Source: an uncultured Bacilli bacterium (GTDB lineage Bacteria; Bacillota_I; Bacilli_A; RF39; UBA660). From it: a stretch of DNA of 22,244 nucleotides. The position numbers and the translations under genes were made by a program. The stretch's first letter is position 1. Each line of letters opens with the position of its first letter. The DNA is taken from the NCBI GenBank assembly GCA_944372275.1, contig CALVYO010000006.1:1-22244 (forward strand), in the 5' to 3' direction. Positions 1-7,198 of this stretch are shown here, one piece after another. The notes beneath the pieces were generated by a model. The model saw nothing but the letters and a program-made list of their open reading frames with translations, did not search any database and was not told the origin of the DNA.

Positions 1-63
1 CGTTGCTTGCAAAACTTTAGCTGATAATTTATCTTCACTAATAATCTTATCTATTATTTTCAT
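1..63 (-). CDS. N-terminal fragment of an unidentified protein
   Basis: Only the first 21 codons lie in the window (MKIIDKIISEDK... ending ...KVLQAT at the window edge). The ATG at 63-61 overlaps the TGA stop of the upstream C39-like protease gene in an ATGA arrangement, which is the usual sign of translational coupling within one operon. The sequence is too short to assign a family. The start is supported by the overlap and by the uninterrupted frame to the window edge. Confidence 0.6.
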   Translation of the reverse strand, partial: MKIIDKIISEDKLSAKVLQAT

Positions 64-731
64 AATCTACCTTCCTTTTTCTGATTTTTCATAAAACTTT
101 GAGCTTCTTCATTAAAATTATCTAAATTATTAATTAAATTTTCTTTTTCTTTAGTTTTATCATTAACACTTATAAACCATTTTCCTATACTTGTATTCAT
201 AAAGTTTTCTATTTCATTAAACGTCCTATTCTGCTTTGTTTTATATAGTGGATCACATACTTTAAATCCATATTCATCATATCCTGTAAGTAAAACTGCA
301 TGATATCCACCAGGAATCTCACCTGCCAATATTACTAAATTACCGTCTTGCAATTTTTGTTTTAATAAATTAATAGTTATATTCACACCATTTACAACTT
401 TTGCACCTTTATTTTCTGCATAGTTTAAATATTCTTTATATTCAGACATTGCAAGTTCAAAATTATCACTATTAATAGTTCCTTGATCATTTTTAAATAG
501 TTCTTTATTTTCATGATAAATTGTTGTCTCTAATCCATTCTTGGCCATATAAAATGCTAATGCTGAAAATGGAGTTCCACTCATATACTTTGAACCAAAT
601 ATTCTATATAACCTTCTCTCATCATACCAATTTGCTTTTGAAATAACTTTATAATACTCTAATACCATCATCATACAAACAATAGCACAAGTATCTCCTC
701 TTTGTTTATATGGTCTTACATTTTTATCCAT
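60..731 (-). CDS. C39-like papain-fold cysteine peptidase
   Basis: A 223-aa protein with the layout of the C39-like (Peptidase_C39_2) papain fold. Gln10 and Cys15 (YKQRGDTCAIV) would be the oxyanion residue and nucleophile, His144 (GGYHAVLLTGY) the general base, and Asp160 (VCDPLY) the third residue. There is no signal peptide or membrane segment, so it should act in the cytoplasm, and no ABC transporter part is attached as in peptide-exporting C39 proteins. The ATG at 731 is preceded by AAAGGGA at a good distance. It is coupled by ATGA to the gene leaving the window. The substrate is unknown. An open frame continues about 20 codons upstream of the ATG (NDIIIEALEVLKKERENN) without a start codon and is probably not translated with this gene. 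Confidence 0.75.
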   Translation of the reverse strand: MDKNVRPYKQRGDTCAIVCMMMVLEYYKVISKANWYDERRLYRIFGSKYMSGTPFSALAFYMAKNGLETTIYHENKELFKNDQGTINSDNFELAMSEYKEYLNYAENKGAKVVNGVNITINLLKQKLQDGNLVILAGEIPGGYHAVLLTGYDEYGFKVCDPLYKTKQNRTFNEIENFMNTSIGKWFISVNDKTKEKENLINNLDNFNEEAQSFMKNQKKEGRL

Positions 732-830
732 ATTGTTTTCCCTTTCTTTTTTTAAAACTTCTAATGCTTCTATAATTATATCATTATTTAATCATATTTT
801 TTACCAAAATCTCATAACTTTTATATTATT

Positions 831-956
831 TTATATATTTAATTCTTTTAAATTTAATAAGAATAACTCTTCTATTATTTCTTTTAATTTTTTGCCTTCT
901 TCATTAAAACTATACTCAATATTAAAATGTGAATCATTTTTAAGTTGATTTATCAT
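831..956 (-). CDS. Small acidic/helical protein, 41 aa
   Basis: The frame runs from ATG at 956-954 to TAA at 833-831. The peptide begins MINQLKNDSHFNIEYSF and continues NEEGKKLKEIIEELF to end LKELNI. A strong ribosome site (GAGGGGAA) sits 6-8 bases upstream of the ATG, which is the main reason to believe it is real. The second half is predicted as an amphipathic helix. The pattern FNExGKxLxxIIxxxF resembles short accessory proteins I associate with Gram-positive mobile elements, but I cannot name a family. It has no Cys, Gly-Gly leader or signal peptide, so it is not an obvious peptide precursor. It lies between a terminator and the C39-like gene and may be the first gene of that unit. Confidence 0.55.
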   Translation of the reverse strand: MINQLKNDSHFNIEYSFNEEGKKLKEIIEELFLLNLKELNI

Positions 957-1003
957 ATTATTTTCCCCTCGATAAAACTTATTTTATAATAAAAAAAATA
1001 TGC

Positions 1004-1036
1004 AAAAAAAGAATCTAAAAATTTAGACTCTTTTTA
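1004..1036 (-). terminator. Rho-independent terminator after the nucleotidyltransferase gene
   Basis: Read on the minus strand, GAGTCTAAA and TTTAGATTC form an 8-9 bp stem (one G-T pair) with a tiny loop, followed by seven T. It lies about 50 bases past the stop of the large nucleotidyltransferase gene and would end the metallophosphoesterase-hydrolase-nucleotidyltransferase unit. The plus-strand side also carries a T run, so it may work in both directions. Confidence 0.75.
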
Positions 1037-1086
1037 TTCTAACTTACCAAATTAGTTCAATATTCTTTTGGTATACTATTTATAGT

Positions 1087-3153
1087 TTAATCAAAAATAT
1101 TTTTTTGAAGTTTTTTTTCTTTAACTTTACCTTCTCTGATATCATTACTATAATTTTGTAACACACTTATTGTAGTTGGTGGAACTAATTGATAAATTGT
1201 ATCCCAATCATTATTTTCTAGAGCATTTCTTACAACTTTTGCACTAATGGCTTGACCATTTTGATCAGTAAATCTAGGTATCTCAATAACTTCAATACCA
1301 TATAAAGGTAAATTTTTTTTTAATTCTCTATTATATGATGCAGTAATAATATCAGTTTTTTCTTCTCCAATAAATCTCTTTTTAACATTTAATATAGGAG
1401 CTATATAATCAGTAAATATTTCTCTATCTAGTGATACATCTATAGTAACATCAGTTTTTTCTTCTCTATTAAAGTACTCTGGAAAAATCATTGAAGAACC
1501 AAATATTTTTCCACTTGGAATAACTATAACATTAGAAAAATCTTTGCAACCATTCTGTACCATTTTAAATCTATCATTAAACTTAAATACAGATTTATCA
1601 TCTTGAACTACTATAACAAATAATTTTTCTACTTGTTCAGAAGCATATTTTATTAAATTATAATGTCCATAAGTAAATGGATTACAATTCATTAATATTG
1701 CACCATTTGGACCATCTGGTATATCTAAGCTTTTTAACATAGACAAATATTCATCAATAAATTTATTATTTGAAAATACATTTCTTTTTTGATTTCTTTT
1801 TATAAGAATTGCACTTTCTTTATTTTGAGGATTAATCGCTAATAAGTTCTTCTTAATCTTATCATATATATAATCAGCAATATATCCATTTGCAACATGA
1901 TTACAATGCGCTGGTTTGTCAAGAAAATAATTGTGTAAAGTACTATTATTAAAAATAGGCAATAAAGTTTCTACATCAGTAAAACCTAATTTAGCAAGTT
2001 TTTCTTTTTCTTCTGTTGAAATAATAAAAATCATTTTATCACCATTTTTTATATTTACATTGTCAGCAATCCTTATTTGTTCAGGTAATTCCATGGCTCT
2101 TAAGCCGTAATTATTAACTGAATAATCCATATTATCAATATTAACTTTTCTCTGTAAATAACTTGCTATAGTATGTTTATCATCTACTAAAGCACCATAT
2201 ACCATACAAGGACCAAATATATTAATATCAAATGCATAATCATAAATTTTATCTGTAGTATATCTAATTCCATTAATACTTTTACAAAAATCATTATTAG
2301 AATCTGCCAATCTACAAATACCATTTTTTAATATAGTTCCGGGAGATAAATTCTTCTTGTCTATATAATCTTCAGTAAATAAATCACCCATAACTGTTTT
2401 TACTAAATTTCTTATTTCAGGATCATTCATACAATTACTAAGGTAATATATATAATTAACTTTAGCTTTCATTCTCAACTGTTCTGTGAATGTCAATTCT
2501 GTGAACTGGTCATTATCTGGAAATTCAAACACATAAGTTTCAAAAGATTTATCTTTTAAAAAACTATTAACAAAATAATATATTTCTGATTCATTACATA
2601 ATTCATTTATATTTAATATACTAGAAGATAATTCTTTATCAAGTCTACAATGTCTATTTATCTCTTGTTTTAAATCCATTGAAAATAAATCTGTATCTAT
2701 TAATAATAAATTTTCTTCTAAAAGAGAACTTAAATAATTATCATAATCAATAGGAATAATAGAAGTAGAGAATTCATTACCATAAACATTTATGTAATTA
2801 AATAATTCTTGTGATAATCCACCCCTAACAAAAACTTTTTTCGGTTTTCTGCTTCTTAAATAATTAATAATTTTATCATTATTAGCATATAAACATTTCC
2901 ACCTAGTTAAATCAATTGATGTATTCTTCCAATCACTATTATCTTTATCATTTTTTTCTTTTGTATATATAGACAATTCATCAAATGTAATTTTTAAATC
3001 ACTGCCATTACGAATATTATTTATAAAAGAATCGTAAGTTATGAATTGCTCATTATCTAAAGCTACAATTGATTCTTGATTTTGTAAAAATATATTAATT
3101 AATTTATGCTTTAAATTAACATCAGATTCACTTATATGAATCACTTTACTCAT
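1087..3153 (-). CDS. Citrate-lyase-ligase-like nucleotidyltransferase with SGNH-like middle region
   Basis: A 688-aa protein. The C-terminal third is a HIGH-superfamily adenylyl/cytidylyltransferase like that of [citrate lyase] ligase: NCNPFTYGHYNLI with TYGH at 494-497, and ISAKVVRNAL near the end as the ISxxxxR nucleotide loop. The middle (about residues 306-430) carries FGPCMVYG, DDKHTIASYLQ and PAHCNHVAN, a pattern I associate with SGNH-like regions joined to such transferases in clostridial surface-polysaccharide loci. The N-terminal 300 residues are not recognised. It is much longer than CitC (about 340 aa), and no citrate lyase genes are nearby, so activation of a different acid or sugar is likely. 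The frame also opens at a TTG at 3171, but GGGGGG sits 8 bases before the ATG at 3153, which I take as the start. It is last in a three-gene unit. Confidence 0.75.
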   Translation of the reverse strand: MSKVIHISESDVNLKHKLINIFLQNQESIVALDNEQFITYDSFINNIRNGSDLKITFDELSIYTKEKNDKDNSDWKNTSIDLTRWKCLYANNDKIINYLRSRKPKKVFVRGGLSQELFNYINVYGNEFSTSIIPIDYDNYLSSLLEENLLLIDTDLFSMDLKQEINRHCRLDKELSSSILNINELCNESEIYYFVNSFLKDKSFETYVFEFPDNDQFTELTFTEQLRMKAKVNYIYYLSNCMNDPEIRNLVKTVMGDLFTEDYIDKKNLSPGTILKNGICRLADSNNDFCKSINGIRYTTDKIYDYAFDINIFGPCMVYGALVDDKHTIASYLQRKVNIDNMDYSVNNYGLRAMELPEQIRIADNVNIKNGDKMIFIISTEEKEKLAKLGFTDVETLLPIFNNSTLHNYFLDKPAHCNHVANGYIADYIYDKIKKNLLAINPQNKESAILIKRNQKRNVFSNNKFIDEYLSMLKSLDIPDGPNGAILMNCNPFTYGHYNLIKYASEQVEKLFVIVVQDDKSVFKFNDRFKMVQNGCKDFSNVIVIPSGKIFGSSMIFPEYFNREEKTDVTIDVSLDREIFTDYIAPILNVKKRFIGEEKTDIITASYNRELKKNLPLYGIEVIEIPRFTDQNGQAISAKVVRNALENNDWDTIYQLVPPTTISVLQNYSNDIREGKVKEKKLQKNIFD

Positions 3154-3180
3154 TAACATTTCCCCCCTCAATTTTAAATA

Positions 3181-3933
3181 TTATTCATTAATATCTTTCA
3201 ATAAAAAATTAACAATTTCATTATCATAATTATATAGTTCATGTTTTCCATCTTCAATAGTTGTTAATTTCAAATTATTCTTCTTACAAAAATCACTAAT
3301 ATCTTTATAAAGAACAGTTTTATCAGATGTCCCATGAATTATTGAAATATTTTGAAAATCATAATTTTTAACAACATTATCGCCATTTTTAAACTGAAGA
3401 TAAGCATCTTTATATATTTTAATATTATTATACAAAGGCATAAATTCATTAGTATTAAAATAATCAATTGATATTCCCGATTTATTTTCCATAATCTCAC
3501 AAAAATTAATAGCTGGGCACATTAACATTGTTTTTTCTATATTTTCACTATTCTTTATTAATTTATTTAAAATTACAAAACCACCAAAACTACATCCAAA
3601 CAAATATATAGGTACATCATACTTTGTTTTTACATATGTAATCATTTCTTCCAGGTATTTTATACATAAATTCAAAGTAAAAAGTGAAAAATCTGTTTTA
3701 TCTTCTCCATGACCAGGAAAATCAAAAGAAATAATACCAATTTTATTTTTTAATAAATTATCATAAAATCTAGTTGCCCACGTTTTGTTACTACCTAACC
3801 CATGACAATAAATTATTATTTTACTCATATTATCTTCAGGTATAGCAGAAAAAGTATTAATTTTATTGTTGATTAAATAATTAAATTTAACTCTTAAATC
3901 GTTTTTTGCTTTTTCAATATCTTTTTCATCCAT
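3181..3933 (-). CDS. Alpha/beta hydrolase (esterase/lipase-like)
   Basis: A 250-aa single-domain serine hydrolase. The nucleophile elbow is GCSFGG (Ser115), the oxyanion-hole motif is CHGLG (His44-Gly45), Asp204 lies in HGTSDKTV and His231 in DGKHELY, giving a complete Ser-Asp-His triad at canonical spacing. FDFPGHGE near residue 71 is typical of the Hydrolase_4 (monoacylglycerol-lipase-like) group. No signal peptide is present, so it is cytoplasmic. The ATG at 3933 is preceded by GAGGAG. It lies 27 bases upstream of the nucleotidyltransferase start and 30 bases downstream of the phosphoesterase stop, so all three are probably co-transcribed. The substrate is not predictable; an acyl or thioester substrate shared with the neighbouring acid-activating-type enzyme is a guess. 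Confidence 0.85.
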   Translation of the reverse strand: MDEKDIEKAKNDLRVKFNYLINNKINTFSAIPEDNMSKIIIYCHGLGSNKTWATRFYDNLLKNKIGIISFDFPGHGEDKTDFSLFTLNLCIKYLEEMITYVKTKYDVPIYLFGCSFGGFVILNKLIKNSENIEKTMLMCPAINFCEIMENKSGISIDYFNTNEFMPLYNNIKIYKDAYLQFKNGDNVVKNYDFQNISIIHGTSDKTVLYKDISDFCKKNNLKLTTIEDGKHELYNYDNEIVNFLLKDINE

Positions 3934-3963
3934 AATTACTCCTCTTTTCTATAATTAATTATA

Positions 3964-4767
3964 TCATAATTTTTTAATATATTTTTCAAATGTTTCTTTA
4001 TTAGGATAATCAGTATTATTTAACTCATAATGCAATTTTTTATAGTCATAATCAACTTTGTTTTCTGTAAGAATAATTCTATTATTAACATTTTCTAAAA
4101 CATAATATATTGCTTGTTTATCAATTGCTACACCAGTTCCATTGAGTGAATAAAAAATTATATTATTTTTTATATGTTTTCTAAAAAAATGATAATGTCC
4201 ATAAATTATACAATTGTATTCATCTATTCTTTTTCCACCAAATAATGGGTCGTTCTTTGATGATATTAAAAGCGGTATTTGATAATTAGAAAACCTCACA
4301 TCTTTTTGGGTGTTGGTTTCAAAAAAAGAACTAACATCTTCACCATTATATTTCCATACACCAGAATAATCATATCGTACATCAATAGGAAAATGGCACA
4401 ACGCAATCTTTTGATTTCCAATTTCAATATCTATTGAATGCGGCATTCTCTGTAACGCACAAATTTGATCACTTGTTAATTTTTCTTTTGTCCATATAGC
4501 ATTATAATAACGTGCAATATTATATTTTTTTAAATAATCAAAACTATCAGCACCAAATATTACATATTCTTCAGCATTTCCTAGAATATTTATAATATTA
4601 TTTTCTATAATTAACTTTAAACATTCACTAGGACGATTACCAAGTCCGATAATATCACCTAAAGAATAAATTATTTTTATATTATGTTTCTTTATATCCA
4701 TAAGAACTGCTTTTAAAGCTTCTAAATTAGCATGAACATCTGATATCAATGCTATTTTTTCTTGCAT
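3964..4767 (-). CDS. Calcineurin-like metallophosphoesterase
   Basis: A 267-aa metallophosphoesterase with the full dimetal motif series: ALISDVHANLEAL (Asp10, His12), SLGDIIGLG (Asp38), ILGNAEE (Asn64, with Ala-Glu where many relatives have His-Asp), ALCHFP (His125) and IIYGHYHF (His191, His193). The GNxE form is common in the YfcE/Calcineurin-like_2 group, whose substrates include phosphodiesters and phosphoproteins. A GTG at 4776 also opens the frame, but AAGAGGTG is correctly spaced for the ATG at 4767. It is the first gene of the minus-strand unit with the hydrolase and the nucleotidyltransferase, and faces away from the kinase gene across a short shared promoter region. Confidence 0.87.
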   Translation of the reverse strand: MQEKIALISDVHANLEALKAVLMDIKKHNIKIIYSLGDIIGLGNRPSECLKLIIENNIINILGNAEEYVIFGADSFDYLKKYNIARYYNAIWTKEKLTSDQICALQRMPHSIDIEIGNQKIALCHFPIDVRYDYSGVWKYNGEDVSSFFETNTQKDVRFSNYQIPLLISSKNDPLFGGKRIDEYNCIIYGHYHFFRKHIKNNIIFYSLNGTGVAIDKQAIYYVLENVNNRIILTENKVDYDYKKLHYELNNTDYPNKETFEKYIKKL

Positions 4768-4786
4768 AACATACACCTCTTTTACG

Positions 4787-4815
4787 TTGATATTTTATTT
4801 AAATTATGTTAATAT
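4787..4815 (+). promoter_or_regulatory. Sigma-A-type promoter for the kinase gene
   Basis: TTGATA (4787-4792), a 17-base spacer and TAATAT (4810-4815). Transcription would begin near 4822, just before AAGGAAG (4825-4831) and the ATG at 4839. This rules out the in-frame upstream start at 4806, which would lie outside the transcript. Confidence 0.75.
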
Positions 4816-4825
4816 ATATCATCAA
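4797..4825 (-). promoter_or_regulatory. Possible divergent promoter for the phosphoesterase unit
   Basis: On the minus strand TTGATG (4825-4820) is followed after 17 bases by TTAAAT (4802-4797), a weak -10. It overlaps the plus-strand promoter almost completely, so the two directions could compete. The phosphoesterase start is about 25 bases beyond the expected start site. Confidence 0.35.
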
Positions 4826-4838
4826 GGAAGCGATATAT

Positions 4839-5330
4839 ATGATTATTGTTGAAGGTTTAGATGGTTGTGGAAAAACAACTTTAATAACTAATTTGACTAA
4901 ACAAGGAAAACAATTAGTAATTCCAAACAATGATTTTAAAAATTTTTATTATAAATATGTAGACACTTTTGATAAATCATCAATTAATTCAGTAATGGAT
5001 CGTTCTTTTATAAGTGTAATGGTTTATGGAAAAATATTAAGTAATAAAACAAAAATTTCTGAACAAAATTATTTAAAATTACTTAAATTGTATACTAGAA
5101 ATAATTCTAGTATTATATATTTATATGCACCACAAGAATTACTATTGGAAAGACGGAAGGATGATTTAAATGATAGAGTAGTATTGTTACATTTATATAA
5201 ATCATTATTAGAAGAATTTGATTATAGATTAGAGCAAGCAAGTAATTTTATGCCAGTTTACAAAATTAATACAGCCAATTACAATGAACAACAAACATTG
5301 GAAAAAGTTAAGAAATTAATTAAATTTTAA
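4839..5330 (+). CDS. Thymidylate-kinase-like P-loop nucleotide kinase
   Basis: A 163-aa P-loop kinase. Walker A is GLDGCGKTT (residues 6-14) directly after a first beta strand (MIIVE), as in thymidylate kinase. VMDRSFIS (Asp54-Arg55) matches the DR(Y/S) base-binding motif of the deoxynucleoside/thymidylate kinase family, and LLERRKDD (102-109) looks like the arginine-bearing lid. It is shorter than housekeeping Tmk (about 205-215 aa), so it is probably an accessory (deoxy)nucleotide kinase of uncertain substrate. It is the only plus-strand gene here and has its own promoter and terminator. Its stop codon overlaps that of the convergent gene: both share the palindromic TTAA at 5327-5330. Confidence 0.85.
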   Translation: MIIVEGLDGCGKTTLITNLTKQGKQLVIPNNDFKNFYYKYVDTFDKSSINSVMDRSFISVMVYGKILSNKTKISEQNYLKLLKLYTRNNSSIIYLYAPQELLLERRKDDLNDRVVLLHLYKSLLEEFDYRLEQASNFMPVYKINTANYNEQQTLEKVKKLIKF

Positions 5331-5341
5331 TTTCTTTTTTT
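5311..5341 (+). terminator. Terminator overlapping the kinase stop codon
   Basis: AGAAATTAA (5311-5319) and TTAATTTCT (5327-5335) form a perfect 9-bp stem with a 7-base loop, followed by seven T. The stem includes the stop codons of both convergent genes. The T run exists only in the plus direction, so it should terminate the kinase transcript but not the opposing one. Confidence 0.7.
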
Positions 5342-6589
5342 AATTAAACTTTTTGCATAATTTGGAATAGTAATTGAACTTATAATACTGGAATCATATG
5401 TTGTATTTTGATGTCTATCAATTTCAAATGAAGGTTTTAAAGCAATTTTTAATAATTCTTCAACTGATAATTCACTTTGCATCATTGTTGCTTTATCATA
5501 ATTATCAGAAAAATCTCTATTTATATCATGACGAGGAAAAAAAGCAATTTTTAAATTATCTTTATCTTTAAATAGAAATTCTAAATAATTCTTTAGGTAT
5601 TTCTTGATATAATCACTATCAGTTTGTAGCACATTATATTGTATTAGCAATGCATTTATATTATTGATACAAGCATTCAAATCTCTTTGAATAAAAGCTG
5701 TTCTATCAAATAAAATTTCATTAGACATATAATTTCCATTGCTAACAAGTCTTGACATAAAAACAGGTGATAATACAGAATAATAATAGGCAGCGCCAAA
5801 ATTATCAGTAGTAAAAAAATTAGGATTTTGTTGGTAACTCCAATTTTGTTGAAAAACACCATTCATATCATAATTTCTAAAAATATTATCTATTTTTAAC
5901 ATTTCATATGTATCACAACAATTTAAAGAACCAGAAAGTCCATATTTTAGAATTTGACTTTCAAATTGACTATTAAATCCATGAAAACAATATCCCTTAT
6001 CTATAAAATTCTGCTTTATCATTGTTAAAAATTCATCTTTTTTAAAATTTGCTTTTGAAACTATATTTTTCAATAAAATATCATCGCATCTATATAATAA
6101 ATCTTCAAAATTTACCGATATTTTACAGTTGGTTATAATTTTATCCAAATAGTTTTCTACAAACTCATAATCGTAAATTTCATTTTGATTCATTATCAAA
6201 AAACAATACATTTTTTGTAAAAGTAAAGATTGTAAAAATAATTGTGTGTCTGCCCAAGTAATGGCATTAATACCTATTTTTCTTAAATCAAAGCTAAAAT
6301 TTCTATTTTGAATCAATTGCAAAATTTCTTGAATTTTCTCATTATTTAAAATTTTTTCAAATTGAAAAACAAAAGCCATATCATTTTCTCGACAACTATG
6401 ATATCTTTTTATATCATCTTGTATATCTAATTTTTTCAAATATTTATGTTTACTAATCATACTAACATATTTTTTCAACTCACTAGCACTTATTTGATAT
6501 TGATGACATATAACATCAAATTCTTTTTGAGATAATCTAACATTATATTCATCTGTAATCATTTTAGAAATTAAATCATATAAATTCAT
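5327..6589 (-). CDS. Putative ADP-ribosyltransferase-fold protein (helical N-terminus)
   Basis: 420 aa, with no confident family match. Residues 1-195 are mostly helical and unrecognised. The second half has features of the H-Y-type ADP-ribosyltransferase fold (PARP/KptA/DarT relatives): YCFHGF (His203) at the end of a strand, then ILKYGLSG (213-220) resembling the ILxxGL helix that follows the NAD-binding His, then FFTTDNFGAAYYYS (258-271) resembling the 'T-D-x-x-x-A-x-x-Y' segment. The third catalytic residue is not obvious. This is an inference from motif layout. The ATG at 6589 overlaps the Nudix stop (ATGA), so the two proteins are translationally coupled. Its 3' end overlaps the convergent kinase gene by 4 bases. 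Without the ART assignment it would be a hypothetical protein. Confidence 0.55.
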   Translation of the reverse strand: MNLYDLISKMITDEYNVRLSQKEFDVICHQYQISASELKKYVSMISKHKYLKKLDIQDDIKRYHSCRENDMAFVFQFEKILNNEKIQEILQLIQNRNFSFDLRKIGINAITWADTQLFLQSLLLQKMYCFLIMNQNEIYDYEFVENYLDKIITNCKISVNFEDLLYRCDDILLKNIVSKANFKKDEFLTMIKQNFIDKGYCFHGFNSQFESQILKYGLSGSLNCCDTYEMLKIDNIFRNYDMNGVFQQNWSYQQNPNFFTTDNFGAAYYYSVLSPVFMSRLVSNGNYMSNEILFDRTAFIQRDLNACINNINALLIQYNVLQTDSDYIKKYLKNYLEFLFKDKDNLKIAFFPRHDINRDFSDNYDKATMMQSELSVEELLKIALKPSFEIDRHQNTTYDSSIISSITIPNYAKSLIKKRN

Positions 6590-7029
6590 AGCAAATTTCC
6601 ATACTTAGCAAGATATAATTCCAATGCTTTTCTTTGATAAGGTAAGTCTAAATAGTCTAAAGCATTATGTATATCTATTATAACTAATTCTGATTCTTTT
6701 TCTAATGGTTTATTTATATTATCTTCTATATCTACTAAAAAAATATGTGCTAGTGATTCCATATACTTTTTATTTCTAGTAATCCAAAAACAGTCTATTG
6801 AGCAAAAATGTTTAATTTTTTTTAACTTACAACCACTTTCTTCTAAAAATTCTCTATATAAACATTCTTGAAATGTTTCACCAATTTCTTTACCGCCACC
6901 TATTAATGAAATTTCTCCTTTTTTTTGAGTTAAATATATTTTTTTATCTTTAACATAAATTCCAAAACACATTTCACGGAAATCATATTTTAAATTTTTA
7001 TCATTAATCCCTATTTGTAATTTTTTCAT
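6586..7029 (-). CDS. Nudix hydrolase
   Basis: A 147-aa single-domain Nudix protein. The Nudix box is perfect: Gly45, five residues, Glu51, seven residues, Arg59-Glu60, then Glu63-Glu64-x-Gly66 (GGKEIGE, then REFLEESGC). Glu60, Glu63 and Glu64 would bind the metal. It hydrolyses nucleoside-diphosphate-linked compounds; NDP-sugars, ADP-ribose, NADH or modified nucleotides are all possible and the sequence does not decide. A GTG at 7041 opens the frame earlier, but GGGAGGA lies inside that extension and just before the ATG at 7029, so the ATG is the start. It is coupled by ATGA to the putative ADP-ribosyltransferase-fold gene downstream, making ADP-ribose or NAD-derived substrates worth testing. 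Confidence 0.88.
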   Translation of the reverse strand: MKKLQIGINDKNLKYDFREMCFGIYVKDKKIYLTQKKGEISLIGGGKEIGETFQECLYREFLEESGCKLKKIKHFCSIDCFWITRNKKYMESLAHIFLVDIEDNINKPLEKESELVIIDIHNALDYLDLPYQRKALELYLAKYGNLL

Positions 7030-7088
7030 TATTCCTCCCACAAATTTTACTATGATTTATCAGCTTTAATTAATTCAAATATTCTCTT

Positions 7089-7181
7089 TCATAAAATATA
7101 AATGAGAAAAAATGAAATTTCATCATCAGCCAAAAATATTTTTTGTTTTTTCAAAATACTTTCTACAGAAAAATAAGCCAT
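7089..7181 (-). CDS. Possible 30-aa peptide, doubtful
   Basis: The frame opens with ATG at 7181 (MAYFSVESILKKQ...) and closes with TGA at 7091-7089, giving a hydrophobic end (ISFFLIYIL). It sits in the 169-base gap between the radical-SAM stop and the Nudix start. No good ribosome site precedes the ATG, and an AT-rich gap can hold such a frame by chance. It could also be the remnant of a longer gene. No terminator was found in this gap, so transcription from the radical-SAM gene may run on to the Nudix gene. Confidence 0.2.
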   Translation of the reverse strand: MAYFSVESILKKQKIFLADDEISFFLIYIL

Positions 7182-7198
7182 TTTATATACTTTATTAA

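Noticed and set aside
733..948. Plus-strand open frame of 71 codons, Phe/Ile/Ser-rich
   Set aside because: It is the antisense of the 41-aa minus-strand gene and AT-rich spacer, has poor composition and no ribosome site.
831..956. Peptide precursor (bacteriocin/RiPP) cut by the adjacent C39-like protease
   Set aside because: The peptide has no double-glycine leader, Cys, Ser/Thr-rich core or transporter partner, and the C39-like protein lacks the exporter part.
5677..5862. Hydrophobic 61-codon minus-strand frame
   Set aside because: It is inside the ART-like gene in another frame and has no ribosome site or separate signal.
7108..7135. Possible terminator (ATGAAATTTCAT followed by T run) after the radical SAM gene
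   Set aside because: The stem cannot form with a loop of useful size and is only A-T rich; not enough for a call.
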